Numbered from the stretch's first letter, positions 22,136 to 33,672 are shown. The stretch is DNA of 64,000 bases from Solen grandis (GCA_021229015.1 CM037777.1:53728857-53792856); one strand, 5' to 3'. Notes: generated from the sequence alone by a model not told the origin. Made by a program: numbers and translations.

Positions 22136-24421
22136 ACAGTCACAGTGTCTATGTTATTAAAGTGTGCCCACTGAGTTTTGTAACTGGAGGTACAATTGCT
22201 ATTTTTCCAAATTTTGTATTCTTTCTTATAGAGTGTCCCTACATTTATCAGGATACATGGCCAATTTGGGAAGGGAAAAACCATCCATAGATAGTAAATG
22301 CAGTGCTCCAGCTAGCCCGCCGCCTTTGATATACGCCCTGTTGCCTTTTATCTCCGCCCTGCCCCTTTCAGGCAGTGCCCTGCTTTGCCTTTGTCGGTAA
22401 ATGTTTCACCCCGTACTGTTTTCACCAAGCCTAAGCCAAGATTAATAGTCGGCTATTCTAGTAATAAGTATCAACATAATTATGTGCAGATATTTGGCAA
22501 TAAAAAATCAATTTTAATTGCATTTATTATTAATGTAAGTATTATTGTCTACTACCTGGGGAAAAATATAGTATGTTGTCATTATTCATCTAAACCGTGC
22601 GTTCTGCCATATTTTGAATTCCAAGTATGACGAAGTGGAAAACATGCCCAAGTCCAGCCACCAGATTAATAACAAACATTCTAAAGCTTATTTTCTCCAG
22701 AGCCTCAACTTAGCTTAGGCAAATCAGTGTCAACAATTCAAAAGTTGGATTAGTCTGTTGCAGGCAGACGAAAATTTTACTGACGAAAAATTCCATTTTT
22801 CCAAAAATATCAACCAATGTAATGGCCCGATAAAATTATGTTCAGAGAGGCAGATAATTGTCATAATAATTTTTTTATCATTAATGTTTAATTTATCTGT
22901 CTCTAAAGATTTATCATGTCAAAAGCAAAAATTATTACAGTTTTTAAATGTATCTATGTTTACTTCAGTATGTTCGAAGAAAATCATTTAAAAAGCATGC
23001 ATTAATACATTTTGTTTACAGCCATCCAAAAGTTTAAAAAATGTTTTAAAACATGAATGTTTGAAATAAGAAACTTTAAATACAGATTTTACATCATTTT
23101 TTGAAATAAAGATTGGCTTTAAACTTACAATATTTATGGTCGTAGGGTAGTCCTATGTAAAGTGAAACGGGTGGGGTAATGCATTGAGATAAGTTTGCAT
23201 TATTATTTTTTTTCCAATAAAAATATCAGATCTAAATTAAATAAAAAATTATATTTAGAGATAAGCATAAAAGTTCCCATTGTTGTGTTTTGAAAAAAAA
23301 AATTCTGGAGACAAAAGAAAACACTTAATGAAAAATCTGATTACACAATTACTGTGTTTATCCAAGTGGAATTATATTTTAAAATTATAACAATTTTAAT
23401 CTGAGTTTCTACATAACCAATTCAACTCTGAAAAGATATTTCTTGTATTGTTAAGTATCGGTCAGAATGGATAATACATACATGTCTACAAAAAAAATTC
23501 TAGATCTTGTACCTTTTATTTGGATTACTTTCAATGTTACAGAAGAAAGCTTCATATTTTGAATTTCATTATATTTTTCTGAAAACGAAATGCTTTTTTT
23601 TTTTTTATCAACTGCATATACAACTGCCCTTTTAGGGCACCCAACTATGCCTTTTTCATGTCCTGGGGGTTGGGAAGAGCACTTTGGAGTCAACAAAATA
23701 CGGGTCTCTATATGGTATACATATTTAGAAATTAATAACAAAATTTAACTGGGATCCTTTTTTTTTCTGAGGAGACTTGGATGCCCATTTTTGAAGTTTT
23801 TCAGAAATATGCAACTGAAATGCGAGCTTCATTGGTATTTTTTTTTTTTTTTAACTTTTGGTAAAGATTAACCGGAAAAAGCAACATTACAATAATAAGA
23901 TTAGTGATCAAATGTTCTTGAAACAAATTCCATTTTTTAAACTCTGCAAAAAATATTTCCAAGCAACTTATCAAATCTGCACATAAATGCAAAAGCACCT
24001 TTTTTTCTCTAATGTTTACTTTCCTCTCCTATTAGTATTATCAGTTCTTTAAGGTAACATTTAATAACTCATTTTGTTATCTTTTAATTCTAAAAAAGAG
24101 TTTTATTATTTACATTTAACATATACATTTTCTGTTTATTAAAAATCTTACATGTATGATGCTTGTATATATGAACTCTTTGTAAGATAGTCAGTGGGAT
24201 GCTTCCCCAACCCCCCAAAAAAAGTTTGAATTGTTGATAGTTTCCATGCAAAATTACTTCATACTCAAGGTGAAATAGCCTGAGAATAACAATATGGCGA
24301 GAACTGAATACTTTCAAGAAAAAAGGAAAAAACAATTCTTCCACCTTTTGTATTAATGAATATGCCACTGTATTCCCTCCAAAAGCAATAAATCGTCAAT
24401 GAATAGTAATTGAATACAATT

Positions 24422-24612
24422 TAAAAAAAAAAATCAAAAATTTAATTTTATAAATGGCATCTTGAGTACTTGTTAGTGAACTCATAATGAGGTTGTCACA
24501 AGTATTTTTTGGACAATAAGAGACAAAATCCATAAACAACGGTTCTGTGTTCTTCCTTACAACTCTGATTGGTATGCAGTATTTCATTTGACCCCAATGA
24601 GAACAAGAAACT
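24422..24612 (+). repeat. Diverged direct repeat, copy B
   Basis: AAATGGCATCTTGAGTACTT, GTGAACTCATAATGAG, CTTCCTTACAACTCTGATTG and GAGAACAAGAAACTC match copy A about 2.49 kb away. The pair could be two interspersed copies or relict long terminal repeats; no coding remnant lies between them. Confidence 0.7.
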
Positions 24613-25134
24613 CTTGAATTCACTTTTTAAAAACAGTTATGCCCTAATTCAACTTAAATTTTTTTTTATTTTTCGTTTAAAAACGTCGGGGCTCAATACC
24701 TTATGTCACATATATTTTATGTTAACATTAGATAATAACAGTTGCCATTACACTATCCAGCTCTCAGAAAAGTGGAGGGCAATGTCTTGGGACAGCTCTT
24801 GTTTTTCTGATCGATGGGAAAGGGACACTTTTAATATCATAATTTAGGGAGTATAAACAAATTTCTTGAGTTTGTGGAAAGAAAAACCCTGGGGTAAGTA
24901 GCAGTAGGGAAAACTGCATGAATTTAAAGAAATTTTCAGAGATGAAGACACCTATGAATGGCCTATGATAAAGAAGGAAATAAGTCCTGAACTCTCTCGC
25001 CTTCCTCAATAGAAATCTGGCAAACTGCCCACAAGACGTTTAGTTACAGTCATACCAAACATGTCAGACCCACCTTGTGTATGCCAGTACAGTGTGGGAC
25101 CCTCACACTATCATTAAAAAATTGTTTGTTCCAT

Positions 25135-25190
25135 GGGTGGGTAGGTAGGTAGGTAGGTTTTTTTTTTTCGTTTTTTTTTTTTTTTTTAAA
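25135..25190. repeat. (GGTA)n and poly-T tract
   Basis: GGGTAGGTAGGTAGGTAGG is followed by two poly-T runs interrupted by CG. Confidence 0.8.
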
Positions 25191-26069
25191 TTTCTACTAA
25201 TAAAAATATAGCCAAAAGCGCCTTTTTTCTACAGAATAAATACAAAAATATGAAAAAATGAAATAAATAAATCAAAGATCAAATGGTGGGTAAGCAGGAA
25301 CACTACATAGAAAATATTTTTAACTGTTGCCATAGGCAAGGATTGTGAGGGTCTTCTACAGAGTGACAAGCAGTACAATGAACTCTTCAGCATTGTTGAT
25401 TCAGTGCCAAGCTGGTGATGGCTTTGGTGACACCCCATCAGCTCAGTTCTGCCACCATCTGACCATTGGTGGCTGTAGCTTTGGACATAACTTTCAGTCC
25501 TATTGTTTCTTTTTGAATCATGATGGAGGCAAGAATGTTTCGCAAGGGTAAAGTACTAGTCCAACCTAGAAAGCATCAGAAAGGATAAGTATATAATATG
25601 CAAATCAAAATAGATAATAAGACTGTAGGCAGATGATTTGGATCCTCTTTTCTTACACACAAAATATACAAAATTATATGTCATGTATTCATTTTGTTTA
25701 TTGATTTGTCATGTTTCATTTGCAAGTGGTCTAAGACGTAAAAAACGAGCCAATTTTGTTTCAAGGAGAGCTGTCAGAATTCACCTAAAATTATACAACA
25801 AATTTCCAAATGATATCTTGACCCCTCTGTTCAGTCATACCAATTCCACAGGTGAGCCAAGGTGCCCCTGTCTTACATCTTCCTTTCTATCTGTTTATCA
25901 AAATTGTATAGAAAAACCAGGAGATAGATATAAGATTTTTCTTAATCTGGAATTGTGACCACTCTGCCATTTCTATATGCAATCTTTAAATTCCCTTTTG
26001 TCTTATTTTATTGACAGGTGAATGAAACACTAGATTATTAACAATAAGACGTGACACAAAGCCCTCACC

Positions 26070-26198
26070 ATGTCTACTATAGAAAAGATGAGTATCCAAG
26101 GGATACGTAGTTTTGGTCCAGATGACCGAGACAGGCAGATGATCCAGTTTTACGCACCATTGACTCTCATCCTGGGACCCAATGGAACTGGAAAAACT
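26070..26198 (+). CDS. RAD50: RAD50 first coding exon (partial gene)
   Basis: RAD50 is the ATPase of the MRE11-RAD50-NBS1 complex, which detects and processes DNA double-strand breaks in the nucleus. The 43 codons begin [16 protein letters not shown], very close to RAD50 N-termini, and end in the complete Walker A motif GPNGTGKT (36-43). The next two bases are GT (26199-26200), so the exon probably ends here in phase 0. The N gap starts right after them. The reading frame fits only RAD50, not SMC or SbcC-like relatives with other N-termini. No later RAD50 exon was recognised downstream: the coiled-coil, zinc-hook and Walker B parts are missing from this window. The start is the first ATG of the family, with A at -3 (ACCATGT). 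Confidence 0.93.
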
Positions 26199-26200
26199 GT

Positions 26201-26300
26201 NNNNNNNNNNNNNNNNNNNNNNNNNNNNNNNNNNNNNNNNNNNNNNNNNNNNNNNNNNNNNNNNNNNNNNNNNNNNNNNNNNNNNNNNNNNNNNNNNNNN
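26201..26300. other. Assembly gap of 100 N
   Basis: Exactly 100 N is a common placeholder for a gap of unknown size. It separates RAD50 exon 1 from the 3' part of the Gypsy-type element, so any open frame crossing it is an artefact. Confidence 0.97.
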
Positions 26301-29300
26301 TTTGAACTGTCTTTTGCGATCCACATATTCTCCAATGTTGAGAGAGGTTGCGGAGATCCTCTTCCTCTCTGGACAACATACGGTTGATTCATAAACAACC
26401 TTCTTGTCTATAATACTAATAGCCTGTCTTGTGAGGCCGTCTTCAACACCTCGCTTGAAACACATCTTTATCTGTCCTTTCTCATCATCACCTACAGGCT
26501 CTCTATCTATCATTTCTGTCTGGCATTCCTGGTCAGTCTTTTTAATCACTACGTCAGGTTGGGGGCATGATCCTACCCTTTCAAAAACATTCTTCTCTGG
26601 CAGTACCGAATCTGTGCACACTTTCTTCCTTTGGGGAGCCACCGGCATAGGCATTGTTCGCTTCCTGATCAAACGGCCTGACAACAGATTCTCAGCTGTC
26701 TGATCACTTGATTCACCACTCTCATGGGTAACGGTTCTTTCCCTCACCTTATCACCTCCATTTGCACCTTTTGTGTTGACAACATCATCTTTGCCTCCAA
26801 CGTCATTACATATGTTCTCTGATATAGTTGGCTCAACACTTAGATCAACGTCAGGCTCCTTATCCCACTCACTATCTCCTTCACTATCATTACGAGCCAC
26901 ATCAGCCTCATCGTCGTTACAAGCAATTCCCGTATTACTGGAGGGAAGGTCTGTTTCAGGATGCTTTTCCACTTTTCTGTCATTGGGCGTCATATGCATT
27001 CTTCTGATGTGCTGAAGATAATGCTTTCTCATCGCAAAGGTCTTCTTGCACTGGGTACAGCCAAATGCTTCCAGCACACACATCTTCACGTGGTACTCAT
27101 GTTCCTCTTTGTTGGGCGAGACCTTCTGACACTTCGGACACATAGGCTTCCTCGGTGTGGTTTTCACTTTGGTCATGGCGCTGTCCCTGAAAAGAGAAAG
27201 GATATAATCTTCCATCCAAACTGGCTGACGTTTTACTCTTTTGCTAGAAGAAAAATCTACTTCATATTTACCCTCTTCTTTCACAGGTTCGGGCTCACGT
27301 TCTTCCTTAACATCACAGCTTACGTCTTCACCAGGCAAGACTTGACTCTTACATTTCCGCAGCCGGTCACAGTGAATTACTTGAACATTCCCGGAGCGGC
27401 TGCAGTTGACCTTGTACAGCACCTTAGAAAGTTTTTCTCTTACCTCATACGGACCTCTCCAAAATGAAGTCAATTTGCTGGAGCATCCAATTCGTTTAAC
27501 AGGAAAATAGACATAAACTTTTTCACCTACCTCAAATGACTCGAACGAGAGGCTACCGTCATGATACCTCTTTTGTCTATTCATCGCCTGACCTGTATGT
27601 TGCCTAACCGTAGTATGGGCGCATTCTAACTTCTCTTGGAGTTCCCAAACCCACTGATTCAAGGGTATAGGTCGAATGCTTGATGGCATTTCGTACATTA
27701 TATCTAGGGGTGTTGAAATCTCTCGTCCTAACATACATCTATTTGGTGAAATACCAGTCGTCTCATGTTCTGTAGAACGGTAAGCCATCATTACGAACTG
27801 GAGATGTTCATCCCAGTCCGTATGGTTTTCGTTTACATAGGCACTCAACATGGCGACCAACGTCTTATTGAAACGCTCGACCATCCCGTCCGACATGGCA
27901 TGATATGCCGTTGTTCTTGTTTTTTCTATTTGTAACAGACTACACATTTCTGTAAAAAGCTTTCCTTCAAATTGTCGTCCCTGATCGGAATGTATCCTCC
28001 GGGGTATTCCAAATCTCGATATAACCTGTTCAATGAGAACTGTTGCTACCGTCTTAGCTTCAATGTTTGGAATAGCATGACATTCTGTCCACTTCGTGAA
28101 GTAGTCACCTATGACTAATATGTATCTGTTTCCACGTTCTGTCCGAGGAAAGTCGCCAAGGATATCTATAGCTATTCTTTCCATGGCGTATCCGCTCCGA
28201 ACAATCTCCATTGGCGCTCTTTTTGTCTTTGTAGGGTCTTTCCGTCTGCTGCACTGTTCACAACCACTGATATATATCTTCACATCAGTTTGCATCCCAG
28301 GCCAATAATATTTTTGCCTGATGCGAGCTAGCGTTTTCTTGATTCCGAGGTGACCCGAAGCTTTAACATCGTGCGAGTACATAAGTACCTCTCTTCTTTT
28401 GGTCAAAGGCACAATGGCCTGCCAGGCAACAATGTCTGTTCCTTTGATTTCAAATCGTCTAGCTAACAATCCTTCGTGAACGCTTAATCTGTCAAATTGT
28501 CCCACCAAAGCCTTCAAGAAATAACTTTCACAACCAATTTCTTTCGATTCTGGAACTTCTCTAGCTTCAACCCATTTCTTTAGTTTACAAATATCAGGGT
28601 CGGCATCTTGAAAACTCATGAGATTGTTTGGTACTTTTTCCAGTTCAACTGCTTGATTCAAACTTAGACAAGGTCTTTTCATACCACACTGTCTACAAGG
28701 TATTCTACTCATTCCATCTGCATTCCCATGTTTCTTTCCAGGGCGATGTTCAATTTTCATATCAAAGGAAGACAAAATCTCAAGCCACCTTGCTACCTGT
28801 CCTTCCGGCTCTTTAAATTTCATGAGCCATTGTAAAGAACTATGGTCGGTCCTTACCGTGAATCTTTTGCCATACAGATAGTGGCGAAAGTACTTGACAA
28901 AGTACACAAGAGCATAAAGCTCTTTTCGTGTCACACAATACTTGCGCTCTGATTTTGTTAAGGACTTGCTTGCAAAGGCAACAACACGTTCCGTGCCATC
29001 AATGATCTGTGACATGACGGCTCCAACAGCGAAGTCGCTTGCATCTGTGTCGAGAACAAATTCCTTGCTGAAGTCCGGATGTGCTAACACAGTTGATTCA
29101 CACAATGTTTTCTTCAGCTGTCCAAAGGCCAGTTCACATTCACTGGACCAGATGAATTTACAGCCCTTTTCTGTCAATTTATGCAAAGGCCTCGCAATAT
29201 CAGCAAAATTGCGAATGAACCTACGATAATAGCTGCAAAATCCAATGAATGATCGCACCTCCGTCAAGTTTGATGGTACCGGCCAGTTGCGAACGGCGTC

Positions 29301-30302
29301 AATCTTCTTAGGGTCTGTTTTAACGCCATCTGCTGATACAATGTGCCCTAGGAACGAAACCTCCTTACAAAACAACTGGCACTTTCTTGGTTTCAGCTTA
29401 AGCCCAGCCTCTTGCAGCCTGTCAAACACTAACTCCAGATTTGCCAACATGGATTCAAAATCTTTACCATGGACAATGATATCATCAAGGTAAATAAGGC
29501 AAATCTGCCAGTTTAACCCAGCCAAAACAGTTTCCATTAGCCGCTCAAATGTAGCTGGGGCATTGCACAACCCAAAAGGCATGACCCTGAACTCAAAAAG
29601 CCCCCGCCTACAGTTGAAAGCTGTTTTTGGTCTATCTGAATCTTCTACTTCCACTTGCCAATATCCGGAGTTAAGATCAATGCAAGAAAACCATTGGGCG
29701 CCAGCAAGCTGTTCCAATGAGTCATCAATCCGTGGGAGAGGGTAAGAATCTTTAACAGTGACGTCGTTCAACTTTCTGTAATCCACGCAGAAACGTTTAG
29801 TACCATCCTTTTTCGTAACAAGGACTATGCCACTACTCCAGGGACTAGATGAAGGCTCTATGACCTTCCTTTGCAGCATTTCATCAATCTGCTGATCAAT
29901 TTCCTGATTTAAATGTACCGGAGATCTTCTCAGTGGCTGTCTAATGGGCTGAGCATCTCTTGTGTTAATTCGGTGTTTCACTATCCCCGTTCTGCCAATA
30001 TCATCATCAGCTTCAGAGAAGACTGAAGCATGTTTCATAAGCAATCGTTTTACATCCTTGCGCTGCGATGCATTCATTTCAGTCACAGTTCGCTCATATA
30101 GATCTCTTATATGATGCGGGATATCAGAGGGCTTATTTCTCAATCTTCCGGTTTTAGCTTCAACAACTGGACTAAGTTTAGCTAGATTGGTGCCTTTACG
30201 AAGCTTATGTGGCTTTTCAGAGGTGTTCATGATACGGACAGGTATTTTTGGGCCACCGTTTACCAGAGTCTTTGCTATCAGACCCTTACCGGAAGTTATC
30301 AT
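26301..30302 (-). CDS. pol: Gypsy-type Pol (RT, RNase H, integrase) with C-terminal zinc fingers, 3' truncated by gap
   Basis: About 1,334 codons are open before the gap. The reverse transcriptase has YLDD at 271-274. RNase H has TDASDF at 419-424 and TDHSS at 485-489. The integrase has an HHCC zinc site (H644, H651, C681, C684) and a DD35E core (D713, D773, E809). A GPY-like segment follows at about 950-952 (RGPYEV). Beyond the integrase lies an unusual extension: a C2HC finger (C1055, C1058, H1071, C1075), a C2H2 finger (C1082, C1085, H1098, H1103), then an acidic, low-complexity tail. No chromodomain was seen. The first ATG (30300-30302) overlaps the Gag frame by 17 nt, and the frame is open from 30329. 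The product copies the element RNA and inserts the DNA. The true stop codon lies in or beyond the gap. Confidence 0.93.
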
Positions 30303-31956
30303 TTTCCGGTCTACCGGCCTTACTTTTGGTCAACCCTTGGACACTTCCACTGATAAGAATTTCAGTCCTTGCGGGAAGCTCAACATCTACGTCTGTGAAA
30401 ATGCGATAACAGCCTACTGAGCCCTGGCAATTCAATACATACTCTCTTTCACCAATAATCAGCGTAGATTTAGTGACATTTACACTGCACTGATATTTCT
30501 GCATGAAATCTAAACCCATCATAAGGTCATTTTCGATGTCGGCTACTACAACTTCAGTTTCGTAATTGTCTTTCTCAATCTTCAGTGTGACTTTAGTTTT
30601 GCCTCTCACATTTAATGGAGACCCTGAAGCCGAGACAAGTATTTTCTCGTATTCAACAAGTTTTCCAGCCTTACTCAAATTGCTATTGTCCCACGCAGTC
30701 GAGGATAAAACTGTCAATGTTGCGCCTGTATCTATAAGACAGTTCAGCAACTGTCCGCCAAATGATACTGCGACAAATAGGCCAGAACCAACGGCATTAG
30801 CAGCCCCATTGCTTAAGTCCTTTTTTTGACCTTGTTGCTTCAAAGACGTATTATTAGCATTTTTTGAACCTTGATTATCCGATTTCGGGCAATTGCGTCT
30901 AAGGTGATATCTCGAACCACAAATAAAACAGCATTTTCCATTACCAAATTGGCCGCCGTAATATTGTCTGCCTGTTTTTAACTGGGATTTCTTCTCTGCA
31001 TGCTCCACAGGCCGAGTCCGCCTTAGTTCCTCTTGAATTGCACTAAGCTGTTTTCCCATCTGCTCTACTGTCTTCTGAAGGCGATCGAAGTTTGAGTCAA
31101 ATGGCTTCTTTTCAACAACGTCAGCAGAGCTTACAATTCCCTGTCCAATGAGCTTCGTCTTTTCGGCCCTGTTGAATGCTTCTAGTTCAACAGCATGCCT
31201 GATTGCATCATTTAGACTGATAGGCCTAGCCTGTTTAATTCGCAATCGCATATCAACACTTATAAGAGAGTCAAGAAATTGCTCCTTAGCTAATGTCTCT
31301 TTGAGATCAGATGGGGCCGAGGGATATGCCAAATTTGTTAACCTGCGAATATCTTGGCCAAGTTCCGATAAAGTCTCTGAAGCTTTCTGGCGGCGCTCAC
31401 GAAGCTGAACCCTGTAGAGTTCCGTCTGGTTGGGAGGTGCAAAACGTTCCTCCAAAGCCTGGACCAAAGAATCATAATCTTTGGATTTGGAGGACAAATT
31501 CCCGAAGACGCCTTGTGCCTGGCCACGCAACTGTACTGCTAAATAAAGCCCTTTTTCTTCATAACTCCAGTCATTAATTTCGGCACAAGTCTCAAAATGA
31601 GCCTTGTAATCAAGCCAGGAGCTGCTGCCGTCATAAGTTGCGGCTTTCACTAAACCAGCTTTACTCTTTGAGTGTTGTTGCTTCCGCATGGTGATGTTCC
31701 CCTCTGTATTTGACGGTGTTTGATACCCTGAGGTCTGTAAAAACTTCCTAGGAGTATGAGATGCAAGGCCCGTCGGGGACGTTGGCTCACTTTTGCATAG
31801 ATTCTTACCATCTGGGCGCATAGAGGGTATTTCCATTCTCTTTATATCATTCTGCAGCTGTGATATTTCACATTGCATCCTAAGGTTCGAATTTTCCTGC
31901 TCTAACTTTTCAATATGATCTAAAAGCATACTTACGTCATTCTGGTTGGAAGCCAT
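30286..31956 (-). CDS. gag: Gypsy-type Gag-protease ORF
   Basis: The ORF has 556 codons from the ATG at 31954-31956 (MASNQNDV). The frame is open further upstream, but those codons overlap the primer-binding site and LTR, so this start is preferred. Residues 11-42 form a leucine-rich coiled coil. Residues 105-259 resemble a retrotransposon Gag capsid domain. A zinc knuckle C-x2-C-x4-H-x4-C lies at 343-356 and binds RNA. An aspartic protease active site DTGA lies at 409-412, with MGLDF downstream. The protease is therefore read in the Gag frame. It ends at TAA 30286-30288, inside the start of Pol. Confidence 0.9.
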   Translation of the reverse strand: MASNQNDVSMLLDHIEKLEQENSNLRMQCEISQLQNDIKRMEIPSMRPDGKNLCKSEPTSPTGLASHTPRKFLQTSGYQTPSNTEGNITMRKQQHSKSKAGLVKAATYDGSSSWLDYKAHFETCAEINDWSYEEKGLYLAVQLRGQAQGVFGNLSSKSKDYDSLVQALEERFAPPNQTELYRVQLRERRQKASETLSELGQDIRRLTNLAYPSAPSDLKETLAKEQFLDSLISVDMRLRIKQARPISLNDAIRHAVELEAFNRAEKTKLIGQGIVSSADVVEKKPFDSNFDRLQKTVEQMGKQLSAIQEELRRTRPVEHAEKKSQLKTGRQYYGGQFGNGKCCFICGSRYHLRRNCPKSDNQGSKNANNTSLKQQGQKKDLSNGAANAVGSGLFVAVSFGGQLLNCLIDTGATLTVLSSTAWDNSNLSKAGKLVEYEKILVSASGSPLNVRGKTKVTLKIEKDNYETEVVVADIENDLMMGLDFMQKYQCSVNVTKSTLIIGEREYVLNCQGSVGCYRIFTDVDVELPARTEILISGSVQGLTKSKAGRPENDNFR

Positions 31957-32007
31957 CTTTTTATAAAAAAAAAAAATGTGGGGCTGACAATTTAAGGAAA
32001 CTGTCGT

Positions 32008-32025
32008 ATCCCACCGCTGCCACCA
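32008..32025 (-). promoter_or_regulatory. Primer-binding site complementary to tRNA-Leu
   Basis: TGGTGGCAGCGGTGGGAT is exactly complementary to the 3' end of metazoan tRNA-Leu (AAG/TAG type, ending ATCCCACCGCTGCCA plus CCA). It lies two bases after the LTR end, where minus-strand DNA synthesis would be primed. Confidence 0.85.
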
Positions 32026-32027
32026 GT

Positions 32028-33074
32028 TGTAACGATTTTTCAAAGTATCCGAGCGGTCAAATAATAACGATATATACAAAGTATATATTAATTTTCCTTT
32101 TGGCTTCCTTGCCGTTTGATTGGGAGAAATGATTAAGCAAATGATTCTTAATAAAACAATCAGTTAAGAAAAATCATGTGAGAGAGAAAAAAAACCTTAA
32201 TCGCCTATATACATATAAACAATCTATCAGTAACTTAAGAAGCAAAATAAGACAGTGCCTCACAGCGCTACCACGCTCAGCTGTAGGCATAATAACTAGC
32301 GATCAGGCGAGGCCCGAAAGCTAACCAGAAGGAAGCGAGGCTTCTCTTCTATTGCAATGAAGCGAGGCTTCAAAGCACCTTATTATACCAGCAGCTTCCT
32401 AAATATACCCCTGTTTCCGCCCCAGCTGCAGACCGCAACCCTAACAATCAGGCGAGGCCCGAGAGCTAGAAAGAAGGAAGCGAGGCTTCTCTTCTACAAC
32501 GTATGAAGCGAGGCTTCAAAACGCCTGTTGTCCCGGCAGCTCCCAAACACCCTAAACAACACTAACTCTTACGTTTCGAGCAACGCGATAGTGCTTAATA
32601 AACTCCAACACACTCAATACAGCGAGGCTGCCGAGAGTGTGTGTATGTTTCAGCACATCTAACACCCAAATACCTAAGAAAATTAGTTTCTTCAATGTTT
32701 CTTGGTCAGCGGCAAATTTCAGACTGACTAAATACGGCGCGATCTCGGTATTTATACCCTTTCATGCAAGTGCGCCACCTAGCGACTGGATCGAGGCCAT
32801 TTACAAATTATCGGTAAACTAGGTTAGTCCATTACGAAAATAAGAGAATAAATGCGAGGCAAATGAAAATAATCACCACAAAGTTATGGAATTTACTACT
32901 AATAACTTATTTATACTGAAGGAAACAATAATTCAAATAAAAAGGATAAAACTCGCGGTTATTTAGATATTTCTCTTTTCAAATGAAAACAAGGGTGGTA
33001 ACTCTAAAAGAAAGGACAATGCTGTTCTGCGGGAACCTTACATGACAACGGATTACGGTACTAAATTCGTCACA
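32028..33074 (-). repeat. 5' LTR of the Gypsy-type element, 1,047 bp
   Basis: In element orientation it begins TGTGACG (33074-33068) and ends CGTTACA (32034-32028), giving near-perfect TG..CA inverted ends. It holds a TATA-like TTTATATGTATATAG near 32203-32217. A duplicated block of about 145 bp (from 32302 and again from 32447) contains four GAAGCGAGGCTTC palindromes. The left boundary is inferred from the end motif because the second LTR is missing. Confidence 0.75.
32302..32560. repeat. Direct duplication with GAAGCGAGGCTTC palindromes inside the LTR
   Basis: ATCAGGCGAGGCCCGA occurs at 32302 and again at 32447. Each copy carries two GAAGC-GAG-GCTTC short hairpins. These could be enhancer-like repeats in U3, but no factor can be named. 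Confidence 0.75.
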
Positions 33075-33308
33075 TTATCAAAATTTCTTAATAACTGCAG
33101 TTTTTTGTTGTTTTCTGAAACAAAAAAGCTCCTAAACATTCATTTGCTTATTAACCTTTCTATTTAATTTAATGAAATGATCTTTTAAGCAGGACTGTAC
33201 TGTATTTACAAACAGTAGTTGGCTAACTCAGTGTATTGTTGTTTTTGTTGATAATATCGAACGTTTATTTTTGTTACAAAACGCATTTTCTTTCTTACTT
33301 AGGCCAGA

Positions 33309-33309
33309 A

Positions 33310-33345
<36 letters not shown>

Positions 33346-33346
33346 A
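33309..33346. repeat. (AAC)n microsatellite
   Basis: About a dozen uninterrupted AAC units, followed by further A-rich AAACAA units. Confidence 0.9.
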
Positions 33347-33651
33347 AACAATAAAAAAACAAAACAATAAAGAACAAACAAACAAACAAAAAACTACTTA
33401 TTTTAGCTTTACAGTAACACGATGTTGATAATAGTTTTAATGAATAAACACTGACATTTTTATATGTTTAGTTATGTCAACTTGAATACACATTGAATCA
33501 CATCCACGAATCAAAGTAACAGTCTTTATGTCCCGATTTGTGACCCCTCTGTCAAGCGTTACGCTTAAGTTTTGCCTTTAATGAACTATGTATGTATTGT
33601 ACATCCGTCTCGGTAGAAGTGAACGATTATGTATCATAAAACTGGTTAATC

Positions 33652-33672
33652 ACAACACACACACACACACAC

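Larger units (their letters stand above)
21203..26069. other. Intergenic interval between divergent PGM2 and RAD50
   Basis: No exon was recognised. It contains a diverged direct repeat (21934-22135 and 24422-24612), poly-T and (GGTA)n tracts near 25140-25190, and a possible SINE remnant near 25345-25610. The 5' UTRs and promoters of both genes must lie at its ends, but no TATA or other core element could be assigned. The open frame at 25638-25958 has no recognisable family. Confidence 0.5.
26301..33074 (-). mobile_element. Ty3/Gypsy-type LTR retrotransposon, 3' end lost in gap
   Basis: In element orientation (minus strand) the order is 5' LTR (33074-32028), primer-binding site, Gag-protease ORF, RT-RNase H-integrase ORF, then the gap. 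The order RT-RH-IN defines Ty3/Gypsy (Metaviridae-like). No envelope ORF is visible. The 3' LTR and the partner target-site duplication are not in the window; the five bases after the 5' LTR are TTATC. Both ORFs are intact where visible, so the insertion may be young. Closest-clade assignment needs a search. Confidence 0.93.

Noticed and set aside
25638..25958. A 106-codon ORF upstream of RAD50
   Set aside because: No recognisable domain and no splice or codon evidence; probably chance in the RAD50 upstream region.
25986..30302. A single 1,438-codon minus-strand frame including the N gap and sequence left of it
   Set aside because: The part left of 26300 is read through 100 N of unknown length and antisense to RAD50 exon 1. 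Only 26301-30302 is supported as Pol.
26301..33074. Identity with the clam Steamer retrotransposon or an infectious retrovirus
   Set aside because: The LTR here is about 1 kb and the Pol has a zinc-finger extension, unlike the much shorter Steamer LTR as I remember it. No envelope ORF is visible.
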